DNA of 64,000 bases from Chitinophagaceae bacterium (GTDB lineage: Bacteria > Bacteroidota > Bacteroidia > Chitinophagales > Chitinophagaceae). Under the pieces are notes generated by a model. That model did not search any database. It had not been told where the DNA came from and was given only the letters and a program-made list of their open reading frames with translations. How positions within the stretch are numbered: position 1 is the first letter of the stretch; each line of letters starts with the position of its first letter. Shown here one piece after another: positions 27,357-35,392 of the stretch. The stretch is taken from positions 434,001 to 498,000 of the forward strand of contig JADKJC010000013.1 in assembly GCA_016722465.1 (NCBI GenBank), given 5' to 3'. A program made the position numbers and the translations under genes.

Positions 27357-28648
27357 ATGAAGCAACTCATTGTATCCTTATCCCTTCTTTCATTTTTTTC
27401 CTGCAACAACCACAAAGAACATATTGCTGATGCAGCTTTTACCGACAGCCTCATCCATCATTACTCAGAACCTGCTGTCATAAAAAAAAATGGGGCTGAA
27501 ATCTGTTTCTGGAAAAAAAGGATCAATACAAATAATCCGGGAATTGTGAATGAATCAAAATATGCTGCTAACCTGGTTAGCCGCTTTCATTTGAATGGCG
27601 ATATCAGAGATGTAAAAGCAGCAGACAGCATCCTGCAAAAGATTGATTCATTGTTCAATCATAAGGAAGCCGCTCCCAAATTGGCAATGGTAAAACATTG
27701 TATTTTACAACACCGCTTTACAGAAGCCAGTGCTTATTTGCAAAAGCTATTTCAATTGGTATCAAACCTTACGAACTGCATACCACCCAATTCGATGTTG
27801 ATTTTGAATTGGGGCATTATAGCACAGCTTCAGCCGGCCTGGCCGCCATCCGCTCAGAAAATGACTATGGATACCAGTTCCGGAAAAGCAAATGGGAACA
27901 TTATAACGGCAATATGGATGCTGCAATCTATGCCATGCAAAAAGCAATTGAATTAAGCGGTACTGATCTATCATTGCAACAAGCCGCCATTTCAAACACA
28001 GCAGACCTTTACTTGCATAACAATGAACTGGAAAAAGCAAATGAACTTTACATGCAATCCATACGGCTTGGTGCCGCCGACCTGCATAGCATCATGGGTA
28101 TTGGATGGATTGCACTGGTGCATGACAAAAAGTATGCAATGGCAGAAAAGATATTCCGCTTTGTACAGGGCAAAACGAAATCACCTGATCCTTTATACAA
28201 GTTGATATTGGTGGCACAGGCAAGAGAAAGTAATGAAGCAGAAAAGAAACTGGCCAATGAGTTTATCAATATAGTGAATGATAAAGGATACGACAATATG
28301 TACAACAAGTACCTGGTTGAATTATACAATGATGTGTTGAGCGAACCTGGCAGGGCAGAAGCCATTGCAAAGCATGAATTGCAGAACAGGGCCACCCCAC
28401 AAACTTATGCCTGGTACGCCTACTCACTTTTCAAAAACAACAAAGGGGAAGAGGCATTAAAAGTATACCAGCAACAGGTATCCGGCAAACCCCTGGAAGG
28501 ATTGGAATTATATTGGATCGGTAAAATGATGCAGGGCCTGCACAAAGGATATAATGCACAGGCATATTTAAAAGAAGCTTATAAAAACAGGTATGACCTT
28601 AGTCCTGCAAAAACAAAAGACCTGGAAAGGATGTATGGAACAAAATGA
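27357..28648 (+). CDS. TPR-containing lipoprotein, one frameshift
   Basis: Two overlapping frames (27357-27956 and 27698-28648) join into about 430 residues. The lipoprotein signal is SLLSFFSCNN. Helical TPR-like repeats follow (FRKSKWEHYNGNMDAAIYAM, ISNTADLYLHNNELEKANEL, YAWYAYSLFKNNKGEEALKV). At about 27740 the sequence TTGCAAAAGC reads on correctly as YLQKAISIGIKPYEL if one A is added, so a base is missing from an A run. Family and function are not recognised. TPR lipoproteins usually act as protein-interaction scaffolds. Confidence 0.75.
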
Positions 28649-28771
28649 TTTCCCCTTATCAAGCAGAAAGAATACCATTGGACTATAATTAAATAAAGAG
28701 AAGACTGTTTTAATATCGCCTCTTTTTTAATTTGTATGATTGTTTGTTGAAGAGAAAACTAAAAGTGCAAT

Positions 28772-28800
28772 TATACTTTTCTTTCACCAAAAAAAGTATA
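28772..28800. terminator. AT-rich hairpin between convergent genes
   Basis: TATACTTTT (28772-28780) pairs with AAAAGTATA (28792-28800). It lies between the ends of the TPR lipoprotein (+) and the TonB receptor (-) and could serve either strand. The stem is weak and the assignment tentative. Confidence 0.35.
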
Positions 28801-28846
28801 AAAGATAAGTTCACAAAGATGCCGCTTTAAAAAACTACTGCTGCTA

Positions 28847-31102
28847 TCAGAAAAATACAGCCAACTTTAATCTTGCAAAAAAAGGCGTACCGGGTGTATA
28901 ATGCAATTCATCAACCGGTATTGCTTCGTCCTTCAATCTTGATTCGGTTGCAAACTGTGCTTCGTTCCACTTTACGTTAAAAATATTCTCAACCGCCAGG
29001 CCAATTTCATATTCAGGCATAGTATAGTTCAAAGAAGCCTCTGCTAAAAAATACCCTTTGGCTACAATGGAGTTGTCTTCATTGGCTGGCCTGTTTTTGA
29101 TGTAGCGGTACGTAATACTGCCGTTCAAACCGATTGCATTCTTGTAGAACAAACCACCGGTGCTTGTCATGAGTGGTGCAAGCGGAATATAGTCAGCGCC
29201 TTTAGCTTCTCCAACTGCCCTTGCCTTTGTAATGTTGAAATTAATATTGGCAAATATTTTTTTGGAAAACTGGTAACGGGCAATGATATCAATACCTGCT
29301 CTTGTTGTTTTGCCGCCTGGCACTGTGATGCCTTCATCACCAACATATACAAACTCCTGGTTAAGGTGCAGGAGCCAGGCAGCTACATTGATAAATAAAT
29401 GATCGGTTGGTTTTGCTATCATACCGATATCAGTTCCGTAAGCAGCAGGGAGTATCTCTTTCCCGTTATTGGCTGTTACAACTCTGGTATCATTACTGTG
29501 AAAACCTTTGCCATACCTGGCATACAACTGCACTTTGTCATGGAGGCTGTATTGAATATTTAATTTGGGGCTGACAATGGTTTTTGATTGTGCCGGGTTT
29601 TGAAGAACCGTGAGTTGATTGAAGTAATCAAAATTAAAATAATCGAATCTTACGCCGGCATCAATCAGCCATTTGCCGTGGCTCCATTGCTGTTGCATAA
29701 AAGCATAAGCATTGGTTTCCTTTATATTCCCCTGTTGAATTTCATTCAGGAACTGTCTTTTTACAACATGGGACAATTTACTGCCCGTTGTGGCATCATA
29801 ACGTACACCCGTACCATAGAAAGAACGCAGTTGCCATTTGTTAAAAAAATATTGGGTACTCAGTTTAGAAAGATATCCAGCAATATTCCTGTTTTCTGCC
29901 TGTTGTATTTCATCCCCATTTACAGGATCGTTTAAAAAGAAAGTGAAGTTGGAATACAGGTTAAAACTATAACGGCTGAAATAAGCCTGGTTTTCCCAAA
30001 CAGTACCGTTGGCAAACCGGTAAGCCAGTTTCAAATTGGCATTGTGCCTTTCTGTATTGCCACCTTCAGACGGATCAATGGATCCAAAGCGGCCGATCGT
30101 TCCGTTGTTTACTGCCCTGTCCGGTACTTGTCCCGATGCATCCCAGTTGCTGCTGAACGAAGATGCTGATACTGAAAGTGAAATATCATTGCTGATGGAA
30201 AGATTGTATTTGCCAAATACATTGTAGCGCCTGAAGTATTGTTTACTAATGGTGGGCCCATCCGTATAATTCATTTCGGCTGCAATGTAAGCGCTTTGTT
30301 TGTCTTTATTTTTCTTCAACAGGTCTATCATTGCCAGCGTCCGCAATGTATTAAAGCTGCCGGCTTCTGACTGTATACGGCTTTGCTGTATGTTTTTATA
30401 GGTTGAAAAAGTAACGTAGCCGGCCGTATTCAAATTACCCTGTTGTGCATAGTAGGGGCCACCGGCGAAATCAATACTGTTTACCGTTTCGGGAATGATA
30501 AAATGTGCATCTGCATACCCCTGTCCATGTGCATGACTTACCATATTTACCGGCATACCATCAACGCTTACCTGCACATCTGTTCCATGGTCGCAATCGA
30601 AGCCACGTAAAAATATTTGCTCTGCCTTTCCGCCGCCTGCATGCTGTGCAATAAATAACCCGGGAACCAACCGGAATAATTCCTGCGTATTTCTCACTGG
30701 CTTCAGGTTCAGGTCAATTTTACTGAGAGTGCTGAACTTAGTGGCATTATTGCTTTGCAGCACTACAATATCTTTTAAGTTAACAATATCCTGTTGTAAA
30801 GGGATGGTAATGCTATTGCTATTGGCTGAACGGGTATGTACGGTAGTAGCCTGGTAGCCGATATAAGAAACCAACAGACTTGCAGAATCACTTGAACTGA
30901 CCAGGTGAAAATTACCGTACTGGTCGGTAACCGTTTTAGAAAGTGGTTCATTGATATTCATCACTGCAACGTATTCCAATGGCTGACGGCTGACGGCATC
31001 TACCACTCTTCCGCTCATGGCAATTTGGGCATGGGTGGAAGAAATTTTCAACATGAATAAAAGAACGCAAATCAATAAAGTTTGCAGGTATTTTAGCATC
31101 AT
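28847..31102 (-). CDS. TonB-dependent receptor with CarboxypepD-like N-terminal domain
   Basis: 751 residues. Signal peptide (LLICVLLFMLKISSTHAQ), then a carboxypeptidase-regulatory-like domain (SGRVVDAVSRQPLEYVAV, about 30-110), a plug domain (about 120-230) and a 22-strand barrel ending in the aromatic FFARLKLAVFF typical of outer-membrane insertion. The plug carries a His-rich loop, DGMPVNMVSHAHGQGYADAH, preceded by GFDCDHGTDV. It imports a substrate using TonB energy. The His-rich plug and the small upstream protein suggest a metal or metal complex, but this is inference. No SusD partner is present. Confidence 0.92.
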   Translation of the reverse strand: MMLKYLQTLLICVLLFMLKISSTHAQIAMSGRVVDAVSRQPLEYVAVMNINEPLSKTVTDQYGNFHLVSSSDSASLLVSYIGYQATTVHTRSANSNSITIPLQQDIVNLKDIVVLQSNNATKFSTLSKIDLNLKPVRNTQELFRLVPGLFIAQHAGGGKAEQIFLRGFDCDHGTDVQVSVDGMPVNMVSHAHGQGYADAHFIIPETVNSIDFAGGPYYAQQGNLNTAGYVTFSTYKNIQQSRIQSEAGSFNTLRTLAMIDLLKKNKDKQSAYIAAEMNYTDGPTISKQYFRRYNVFGKYNLSISNDISLSVSASSFSSNWDASGQVPDRAVNNGTIGRFGSIDPSEGGNTERHNANLKLAYRFANGTVWENQAYFSRYSFNLYSNFTFFLNDPVNGDEIQQAENRNIAGYLSKLSTQYFFNKWQLRSFYGTGVRYDATTGSKLSHVVKRQFLNEIQQGNIKETNAYAFMQQQWSHGKWLIDAGVRFDYFNFDYFNQLTVLQNPAQSKTIVSPKLNIQYSLHDKVQLYARYGKGFHSNDTRVVTANNGKEILPAAYGTDIGMIAKPTDHLFINVAAWLLHLNQEFVYVGDEGITVPGGKTTRAGIDIIARYQFSKKIFANINFNITKARAVGEAKGADYIPLAPLMTSTGGLFYKNAIGLNGSITYRYIKNRPANEDNSIVAKGYFLAEASLNYTMPEYEIGLAVENIFNVKWNEAQFATESRLKDEAIPVDELHYTPGTPFFARLKLAVFF

Positions 31103-31244
31103 AATATAAAGGTATTAATTGAGATGAAAAATGATTGTACCCAGCAATTGCATTCAGGGAACAGGCACAATACAATGCCTGCTGCATAAATACTTATACA
31201 CTTATGAAAATTATCTTACCTGGATAATTCACAAACCAAATTAA

Positions 31245-31610
31245 TTATGAATGCCGGGGAGGAGGGTAATGATTGCCGGGATTACAGAAAGGGATCTTGA
31301 TTGATATGGGAAATAGATTATAACATAGTTGTTTTAAAAGAACAGGCTTATCATTTTCATCAGCTACGGTATGATCATCTATGGATATTCCCTTTTTTAA
31401 ACCATCTTCCTGTTGATTAGCCTGGTCTTTTTTTGAGGCATTGATGATTTCCCAGTGTACATGGGATTTGCCGTTTTCAACATGTATGGTTGCAAGGTGC
31501 TTTCCCTTTATGAATGTGTGTGCCAATACATCCGCAATAAAAGGCATTACAGGCTTAAATATGCTGGCAGCATAGGTAAACATAACAATATAAAGAATGG
31601 TTCTTTTCAT
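31245..31610 (-). CDS. Small membrane-anchored protein upstream of the TonB receptor
   Basis: 121 residues: an N-terminal hydrophobic segment (TILYIVMFTYAASIFKPVMPF), then a His-containing soluble part (DVLAHTFIKGKHLATIHVENGKSHVHWEI) and a low-complexity tail. Small proteins of this type (hydrophobic start, LAHTF, HVENGK-H-H) recur in Bacteroidota next to TonB receptors or metal-export genes, from memory of genomic contexts. Function unknown. It is 142 bp upstream of the receptor on the same strand and probably co-transcribed. Confidence 0.65.
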   Translation of the reverse strand: MKRTILYIVMFTYAASIFKPVMPFIADVLAHTFIKGKHLATIHVENGKSHVHWEIINASKKDQANQQEDGLKKGISIDDHTVADENDKPVLLKQLCYNLFPISIKIPFCNPGNHYPPPRHS

Positions 31611-31693
31611 TTAACAGTTAGCGCCAGTGATTGTGTTAATACTTACGAAGTCGGGAAAACAATGGATTTAAAAAAAATATTCATTTTAAAATA

Positions 31694-31806
31694 AAAGAGG
31701 CTGTCTCATAAATAATTTTTTTGAGAATTTCTTCGGATCGCTATGGAGAGCCGAAGTCGTTTAAACGAATCTCAGAGCGATTATGTAATTATGAGACAGC
31801 CTCTTT
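31694..31806. mobile_element. MITE-like element with 18-bp perfect terminal inverted repeats
   Basis: AAAGAGGCTGTCTCATAA (31694-31711) is exactly inverted at 31789-31806. The 113-bp interior has no coding frame but is palindrome-rich: CTTCGG (31731-31736) with CCGAAG (31751-31756), and the 12-bp palindrome TCGTTTAAACGA (31757-31768). GAGGCTGTCTCA is a terminus sequence I associate with bacterial insertion sequences, so a non-autonomous derivative is likely. No clear target duplication is visible. The palindrome could also terminate transcription between flanking genes. Confidence 0.65.
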
Positions 31807-31825
31807 ACAGTAATTCATATCTCCA

Positions 31826-32350
31826 TTACCAGGGAGAAGCTAAATAGGGGAATGAAGTATTGAATGCCTTATCATTGCTGCTGATATTATCACTCGTCAA
31901 CGGTGGATTGCTGGCACCGGTTGCTCCACCAAAGATCAGGAGCAACTCTGTGTCAATCACATCATCCGCCAATGCCCTGCCTGTTAATACATTGGTGCCA
32001 TCAAAGAAAGTTGTTACACCGGTTGTTGAGGCGCTTAACACATCGGTTGAGAGTACCCCAACAAATGCGGCTTTGCCTAAACCCAGGGCATTGCTTACAT
32101 AACCAAATGCGGTAAGTGTATTGGTGAATTTATAATCAAACTTTGCAGCCTGCTGCGATGGGATTGTTGTATTGAAGGAATCTTTTGCTGCTGCATTAAT
32201 AAATACGGTGTTGATAGCCGGTCTTGCCATCTGGTCCTGCTGCTGGTAATATACTGTTGCTGCCGGCGTAGCATCATCTTTTTTACAGGAAGCGGCCAAC
32301 AGGCTTCCTCCCACTACAATGGCCAATAATTTTATCGTTGTTATTTTCAT
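31826..32350 (-). CDS. Lipoprotein corresponding to the C-terminal half of DUF4331
   Basis: 174 residues. A lipoprotein signal (LLAIVVGGSLLAASCKKDD, Cys near residue 22) leads into QQQDQMARPAINTVFI, DVLSASTTGVTTFFDGTNVLTGR and DDVIDTELLLIFGG, ending in FPYLASPW. I recognise these as features of the C-terminal part of DUF4331 proteins. It has its own signal peptide and lies 30 bp after the neighbouring DUF4331 gene, so the two halves are separate exported polypeptides that may pair. Function is not established for the family. Confidence 0.75.
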   Translation of the reverse strand: MKITTIKLLAIVVGGSLLAASCKKDDATPAATVYYQQQDQMARPAINTVFINAAAKDSFNTTIPSQQAAKFDYKFTNTLTAFGYVSNALGLGKAAFVGVLSTDVLSASTTGVTTFFDGTNVLTGRALADDVIDTELLLIFGGATGASNPPLTSDNISSNDKAFNTSFPYLASPW

Positions 32351-32380
32351 CTTCTTAAGTTTTAAATTATTGTTACTTAA

Positions 32381-33052
32381 TTAAATTTTCTTTTTTGTTT
32401 CTAACCATACGTTCACTGTGCCGCTACCACCCAGTAATGATTTGGGCACTTCTACTGCCACTGTCATTACATTGGTGCCGGCAAACGTGTCATTTGCAGT
32501 GCCTGCAGGCAAAAAACCTGTTGCGGTACCTGCAATGATTTTTTTGAATTGGGTAAGATCAAAAAAGAAGGGGTCGTCCCTTGGACCTGCAAAAACTTTG
32601 ATGCCGTTTACCGATGTGGCAGTAACAGGTGCAGCAGCACCATAAGCGGTTACTGCAACTGAAGCTGTAACACTTCCTTCCAGTTTACTTCTTGTTCCCG
32701 TTTCTGAAGGAACAACCGGGCCATACACTTTAATACTGTTGCTGGCGGCATCGTACTTGCACTGTATCACCAGGTCTTCCACCTTATCGTTGTTGTTATC
32801 GATATTAAATTCAATGACGGTATTCTCATCAAATTTTGCAGTGGCAGTATTACCAGGGCTCATTAAGCCTTGGGTATTTCCGACAAAAACCAGGTTATTG
32901 CTGTTTTCTCCACGAAAAACATACAGGTCTGTAATGTCATTGGGCTGATTGGTTACATTGGGGGAATCAATGTGATCTGCTGCATAAAGAATTCCACCGG
33001 TTAAGGCTGTTGCTATGGCCAGGGCTCCAAGCAGGATTTTTTTTGTTTTCAT
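32381..33052 (-). CDS. DUF4331 family secreted protein (N-terminal half type)
   Basis: 223 residues. Signal peptide (LLGALAIATALTGGILYA), then the mature start ADHIDSPNVTNQPNDITDLY, the usual opening of DUF4331 proteins. Later segments: AGPRDDPFFFDLTQFKK and TNVMTVAVEVPKSLL. The chain ends at VWLETKKKI, where longer DUF4331 proteins would continue into the part now encoded by the next gene. The Asp/His-rich DHIDSP opening suggests metal binding (inference). First gene of a four-gene minus-strand group that ends with a TonB receptor. Confidence 0.8.
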   Translation of the reverse strand: MKTKKILLGALAIATALTGGILYAADHIDSPNVTNQPNDITDLYVFRGENSNNLVFVGNTQGLMSPGNTATAKFDENTVIEFNIDNNNDKVEDLVIQCKYDAASNSIKVYGPVVPSETGTRSKLEGSVTASVAVTAYGAAAPVTATSVNGIKVFAGPRDDPFFFDLTQFKKIIAGTATGFLPAGTANDTFAGTNVMTVAVEVPKSLLGGSGTVNVWLETKKKI

Positions 33053-33191
33053 TTTAATTGATTCTGTTTTCTGATTAAGTTGATGGTTAAAATAATTACC
33101 GCAGTCAGATACGGTACATTGCTGATCCTGGATTTATAATAGTAAAAAAAATAGCGTATCACTCATATTTTGATTGCCAGCATTTTTTGAA

Positions 33192-33219
33192 TTGATTTTT
33201 TACAATTAAGTTTATCTTG
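33192..33219 (+). promoter_or_regulatory. Probable promoter of the EVE-domain gene
   Basis: TTG (33192-33194), an 18-bp spacer, then TATCTTG (33213-33219), a one-base-short variant of TAnnTTTG. It ends 40 nt before the ATG at 33260. Confidence 0.4.
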
Positions 33220-33259
33220 CCAAAGCATTTTTTATATAAATAACTAATCGGATTTTTTT

Positions 33260-33670
33260 ATGGCATATTGGTTGGTAAAATCAGAACCATTCAAATACAG
33301 CTGGGACCAGTTTGTAAAAGACAAACAAACTTTTTGGGATGGCGTACGTAACTATGCTGCCCGTAATAACCTGAGAGGAATGAAGAAAGGAGATGAAGTA
33401 TTGTTTTATCACAGCAATGAAGGTGTAGAAATTGTAGGCATTGCCAAAGTAGCCAGGGAAGCTTACCAGGACCCGACAACAGAAGAAACTGCCTGGTTGG
33501 TGGTAGATTTAAAACCAGTGAGAAAACTAAAGAAACCAGTGCCGCTGGAGGTGATCAAAAAAGAACTGCGGCTGGCCAATATGGATCTCGTAAGACTGGG
33601 AAGGCTGAGTGTTCAGGCTGTGAAAGAAGAGGAATGGAACATCATCATGGAAATGGCAGGGGAGAAGTAA
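33260..33670 (+). CDS. EVE domain-containing protein
   Basis: 136 residues, essentially one EVE (PUA-like) domain: YWLVKSEPFKYSWDQF at the start, FWDGVRNYAARNNLRGMKKG and DEVLFYHSNEG in the middle, then VGIAKV. Close to the thymocyte nuclear protein 1 family. EVE domains bind modified bases in nucleic acids. In bacteria some occur in defence loci, but here it is a stand-alone gene among housekeeping genes, so a defence role is not supported by context. Confidence 0.93.
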   Translation: MAYWLVKSEPFKYSWDQFVKDKQTFWDGVRNYAARNNLRGMKKGDEVLFYHSNEGVEIVGIAKVAREAYQDPTTEETAWLVVDLKPVRKLKKPVPLEVIKKELRLANMDLVRLGRLSVQAVKEEEWNIIMEMAGEK

Positions 33671-33772
33671 CAACGAGCAGAATACTGCTTTAAATTTCAT
33701 TTAACAATTGCTGCAGGTTTCTTTTTTTGTGCAATTTGTATCAATGGGCATCTCACCATTAAAACCATTGAT

Positions 33773-34693
33773 ATGAACTGCAGCAAATTATTTCCCGTAA
33801 TTTTTTTTCTTTCCATTTTATTTTCCTGCAACCGCAATAGCGGAGAAAGTGCAGCACTGGATACTGCAACCTCCATTAATAATGAATTAAAACAACCTGC
33901 TCCCGGCAGTAAAGAAACCCAAACTGAAATTCCCACAGGAAATATCAATCAGTTGACTGACTCTACTCCTGTAGCAACTCCTGCAAAAAAAACGGCTCAG
34001 CCAACTGCTGCTGTTGATTGGGATAAAAAGATCATTAAGACAGCTACTTTAAAGTTTGAAGTAAAGGACTTTAACCGATATGCCAACTCAGTTTACAAAA
34101 CTGTTAAACAATATGGGGGATACATTGCTGAAGAAAATCAAAATCTTACAGAAGAAAAATCAGAAGCAACCATTTCCATTAAAGTACCGGTTGAGCAGTT
34201 TGAAAGTATGATGAACCAGTTGCCCGGGAATGATGCAAAAATCATTGAAAGAAAAATTACTACAGAAGATGTGACTGGGGAGGTGGTGGATATCAAATCG
34301 AGGCTGGAGGCGAAAAAGCAAATGCGCCAGAAGTACCTTGATTTTTTTAAGCAGGCTAAAAATATGGAAGAAGTGTTGCAGGTGCAATCTGAGATAGACA
34401 ATATTCAGGAGACAATGGAATCCGCTGCCGGCAGGGTCAATTATCTCAACCATCAATCTGCCATGAGTACGATCATACTTACATTTTACCAGCCACTTGA
34501 TGGCTACCTGCCCGGCGGTGAATCACCGTCTTTTCTTAGCAGGGTTACAGATGGATTTAAGGCCGGTGGCAAGTGGTTGGCTGATATTCTGGTCGGTCTT
34601 ATCACCCTTTGGCCCTTGCTGTTCATCCTTTCAATTACGGTGATCGCCTACAGAAAATTTATTTCCGGAAAAAACAAGCGGCCAAATCCGTAA
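33773..34693 (+). CDS. DUF4349 domain-containing lipoprotein
   Basis: 306 residues. Lipoprotein signal (VIFFLSILFSCNRNS, Cys 19), then a Thr/Pro-rich linker of about 60 residues. DUF4349 follows (KIIKTATLKFEVKDFNRYA, GGYIAEENQNLTEE, IKVPVEQFESMMNQLP) with a coiled coil (about residues 180-225), then one C-terminal membrane helix (LVGLITLWPLLFILSITVIAY) with a basic tail. It is probably tethered at both ends in the envelope. Function unknown. The sirtuin gene starts 9 bp after its stop, suggesting one operon. Confidence 0.85.
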   Translation: MNCSKLFPVIFFLSILFSCNRNSGESAALDTATSINNELKQPAPGSKETQTEIPTGNINQLTDSTPVATPAKKTAQPTAAVDWDKKIIKTATLKFEVKDFNRYANSVYKTVKQYGGYIAEENQNLTEEKSEATISIKVPVEQFESMMNQLPGNDAKIIERKITTEDVTGEVVDIKSRLEAKKQMRQKYLDFFKQAKNMEEVLQVQSEIDNIQETMESAAGRVNYLNHQSAMSTIILTFYQPLDGYLPGGESPSFLSRVTDGFKAGGKWLADILVGLITLWPLLFILSITVIAYRKFISGKNKRPNP

Positions 34694-34702
34694 GTTTGAT
34701 TC

Positions 34703-35389
34703 ATGAATAAAAAACACATCGTTGTGCTTACAGGCGCAGGCATCAGTGCCGAAAGCGGGTTAAAAACTTTCCGTGATGGCGATGGTTTGTGGAATGGTTA
34801 TAATGTATATGATGTAGCCACGCCCGGTGCCTGGAAAAAAGATCCGCAGCGGGTACTTGATTTTTATAACGACAGGAGGAGGGACGTAGCAGCGGCCAAA
34901 CCAAATGCAGCGCATTTTGGCCTGGCAGCACTGGAAAAAGATTTTGATGTTACCATTGTTACACAGAACATCGATGACCTGCATGAAAGGGGTGGTTCCA
35001 CCAATATCATCCATTTGCATGGTGAAATATTTAAGATGCGTAGTGAAGTGGACGAGGAGTTGGTATATGAAATCCATGGCGATATTAAGCTGGGAGATAA
35101 AGCCGCAGATGGGGCGCAACTTCGTCCATACATTGTTTGGTTTGAAGAGCCGGTGCCAATGATTGAAAAAGCAGTGGCATTGATGTATGACTGTGATTAT
35201 TTTGTTGTGGTGGGTACATCTCTGCAAGTGTATCCGGCAGCCTCCTTACTGCATTATGCACCCCCCTATTTGCCTAAATTCATTATTGATAAAAAGTTGC
35301 CTGCAGTTCAACGGTCTTCTACACTTACAATGATTGAAAAGCCGGCAACAGAAGGCGTGGCGTACTTGCAGAAGTTATTGGTTCCATAA
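34703..35389 (+). CDS. cobB: NAD-dependent protein deacylase (sirtuin) lacking the zinc cysteines
   Basis: 228 residues. NAD-binding motifs GAGISAESGLKTFRD and TQNIDDLHERGGS, and the catalytic His in HLHGE, are intact. Sirtuins remove acetyl, succinyl or other acyl groups from lysine using NAD. Between HLHGEIFK and RPYIVWFEEPVP, where most sirtuins have two CxxC zinc pairs, there is no Cys (MRSEVDEELVYEIHGD then IKLGDKAADGAQL). The enzyme probably uses a zinc-free fold, as I recall for other Bacteroidota members. Acyl specificity cannot be read from the sequence. Confidence 0.9.
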   Translation: MNKKHIVVLTGAGISAESGLKTFRDGDGLWNGYNVYDVATPGAWKKDPQRVLDFYNDRRRDVAAAKPNAAHFGLAALEKDFDVTIVTQNIDDLHERGGSTNIIHLHGEIFKMRSEVDEELVYEIHGDIKLGDKAADGAQLRPYIVWFEEPVPMIEKAVALMYDCDYFVVVGTSLQVYPAASLLHYAPPYLPKFIIDKKLPAVQRSSTLTMIEKPATEGVAYLQKLLVP

Positions 35390-35392
35390 AAG

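Noticed and set aside
31103..31244. Riboswitch (for example cobalamin) upstream of the TonB receptor
   Set aside because: The 142-bp leader shows no cobalamin-box-like sequence and no multi-stem pattern.
32351..32380. Frameshift joining the two DUF4331 genes
   Set aside because: Both genes have their own start and signal peptide, and the gap contains a normal stop followed by a non-coding leader.
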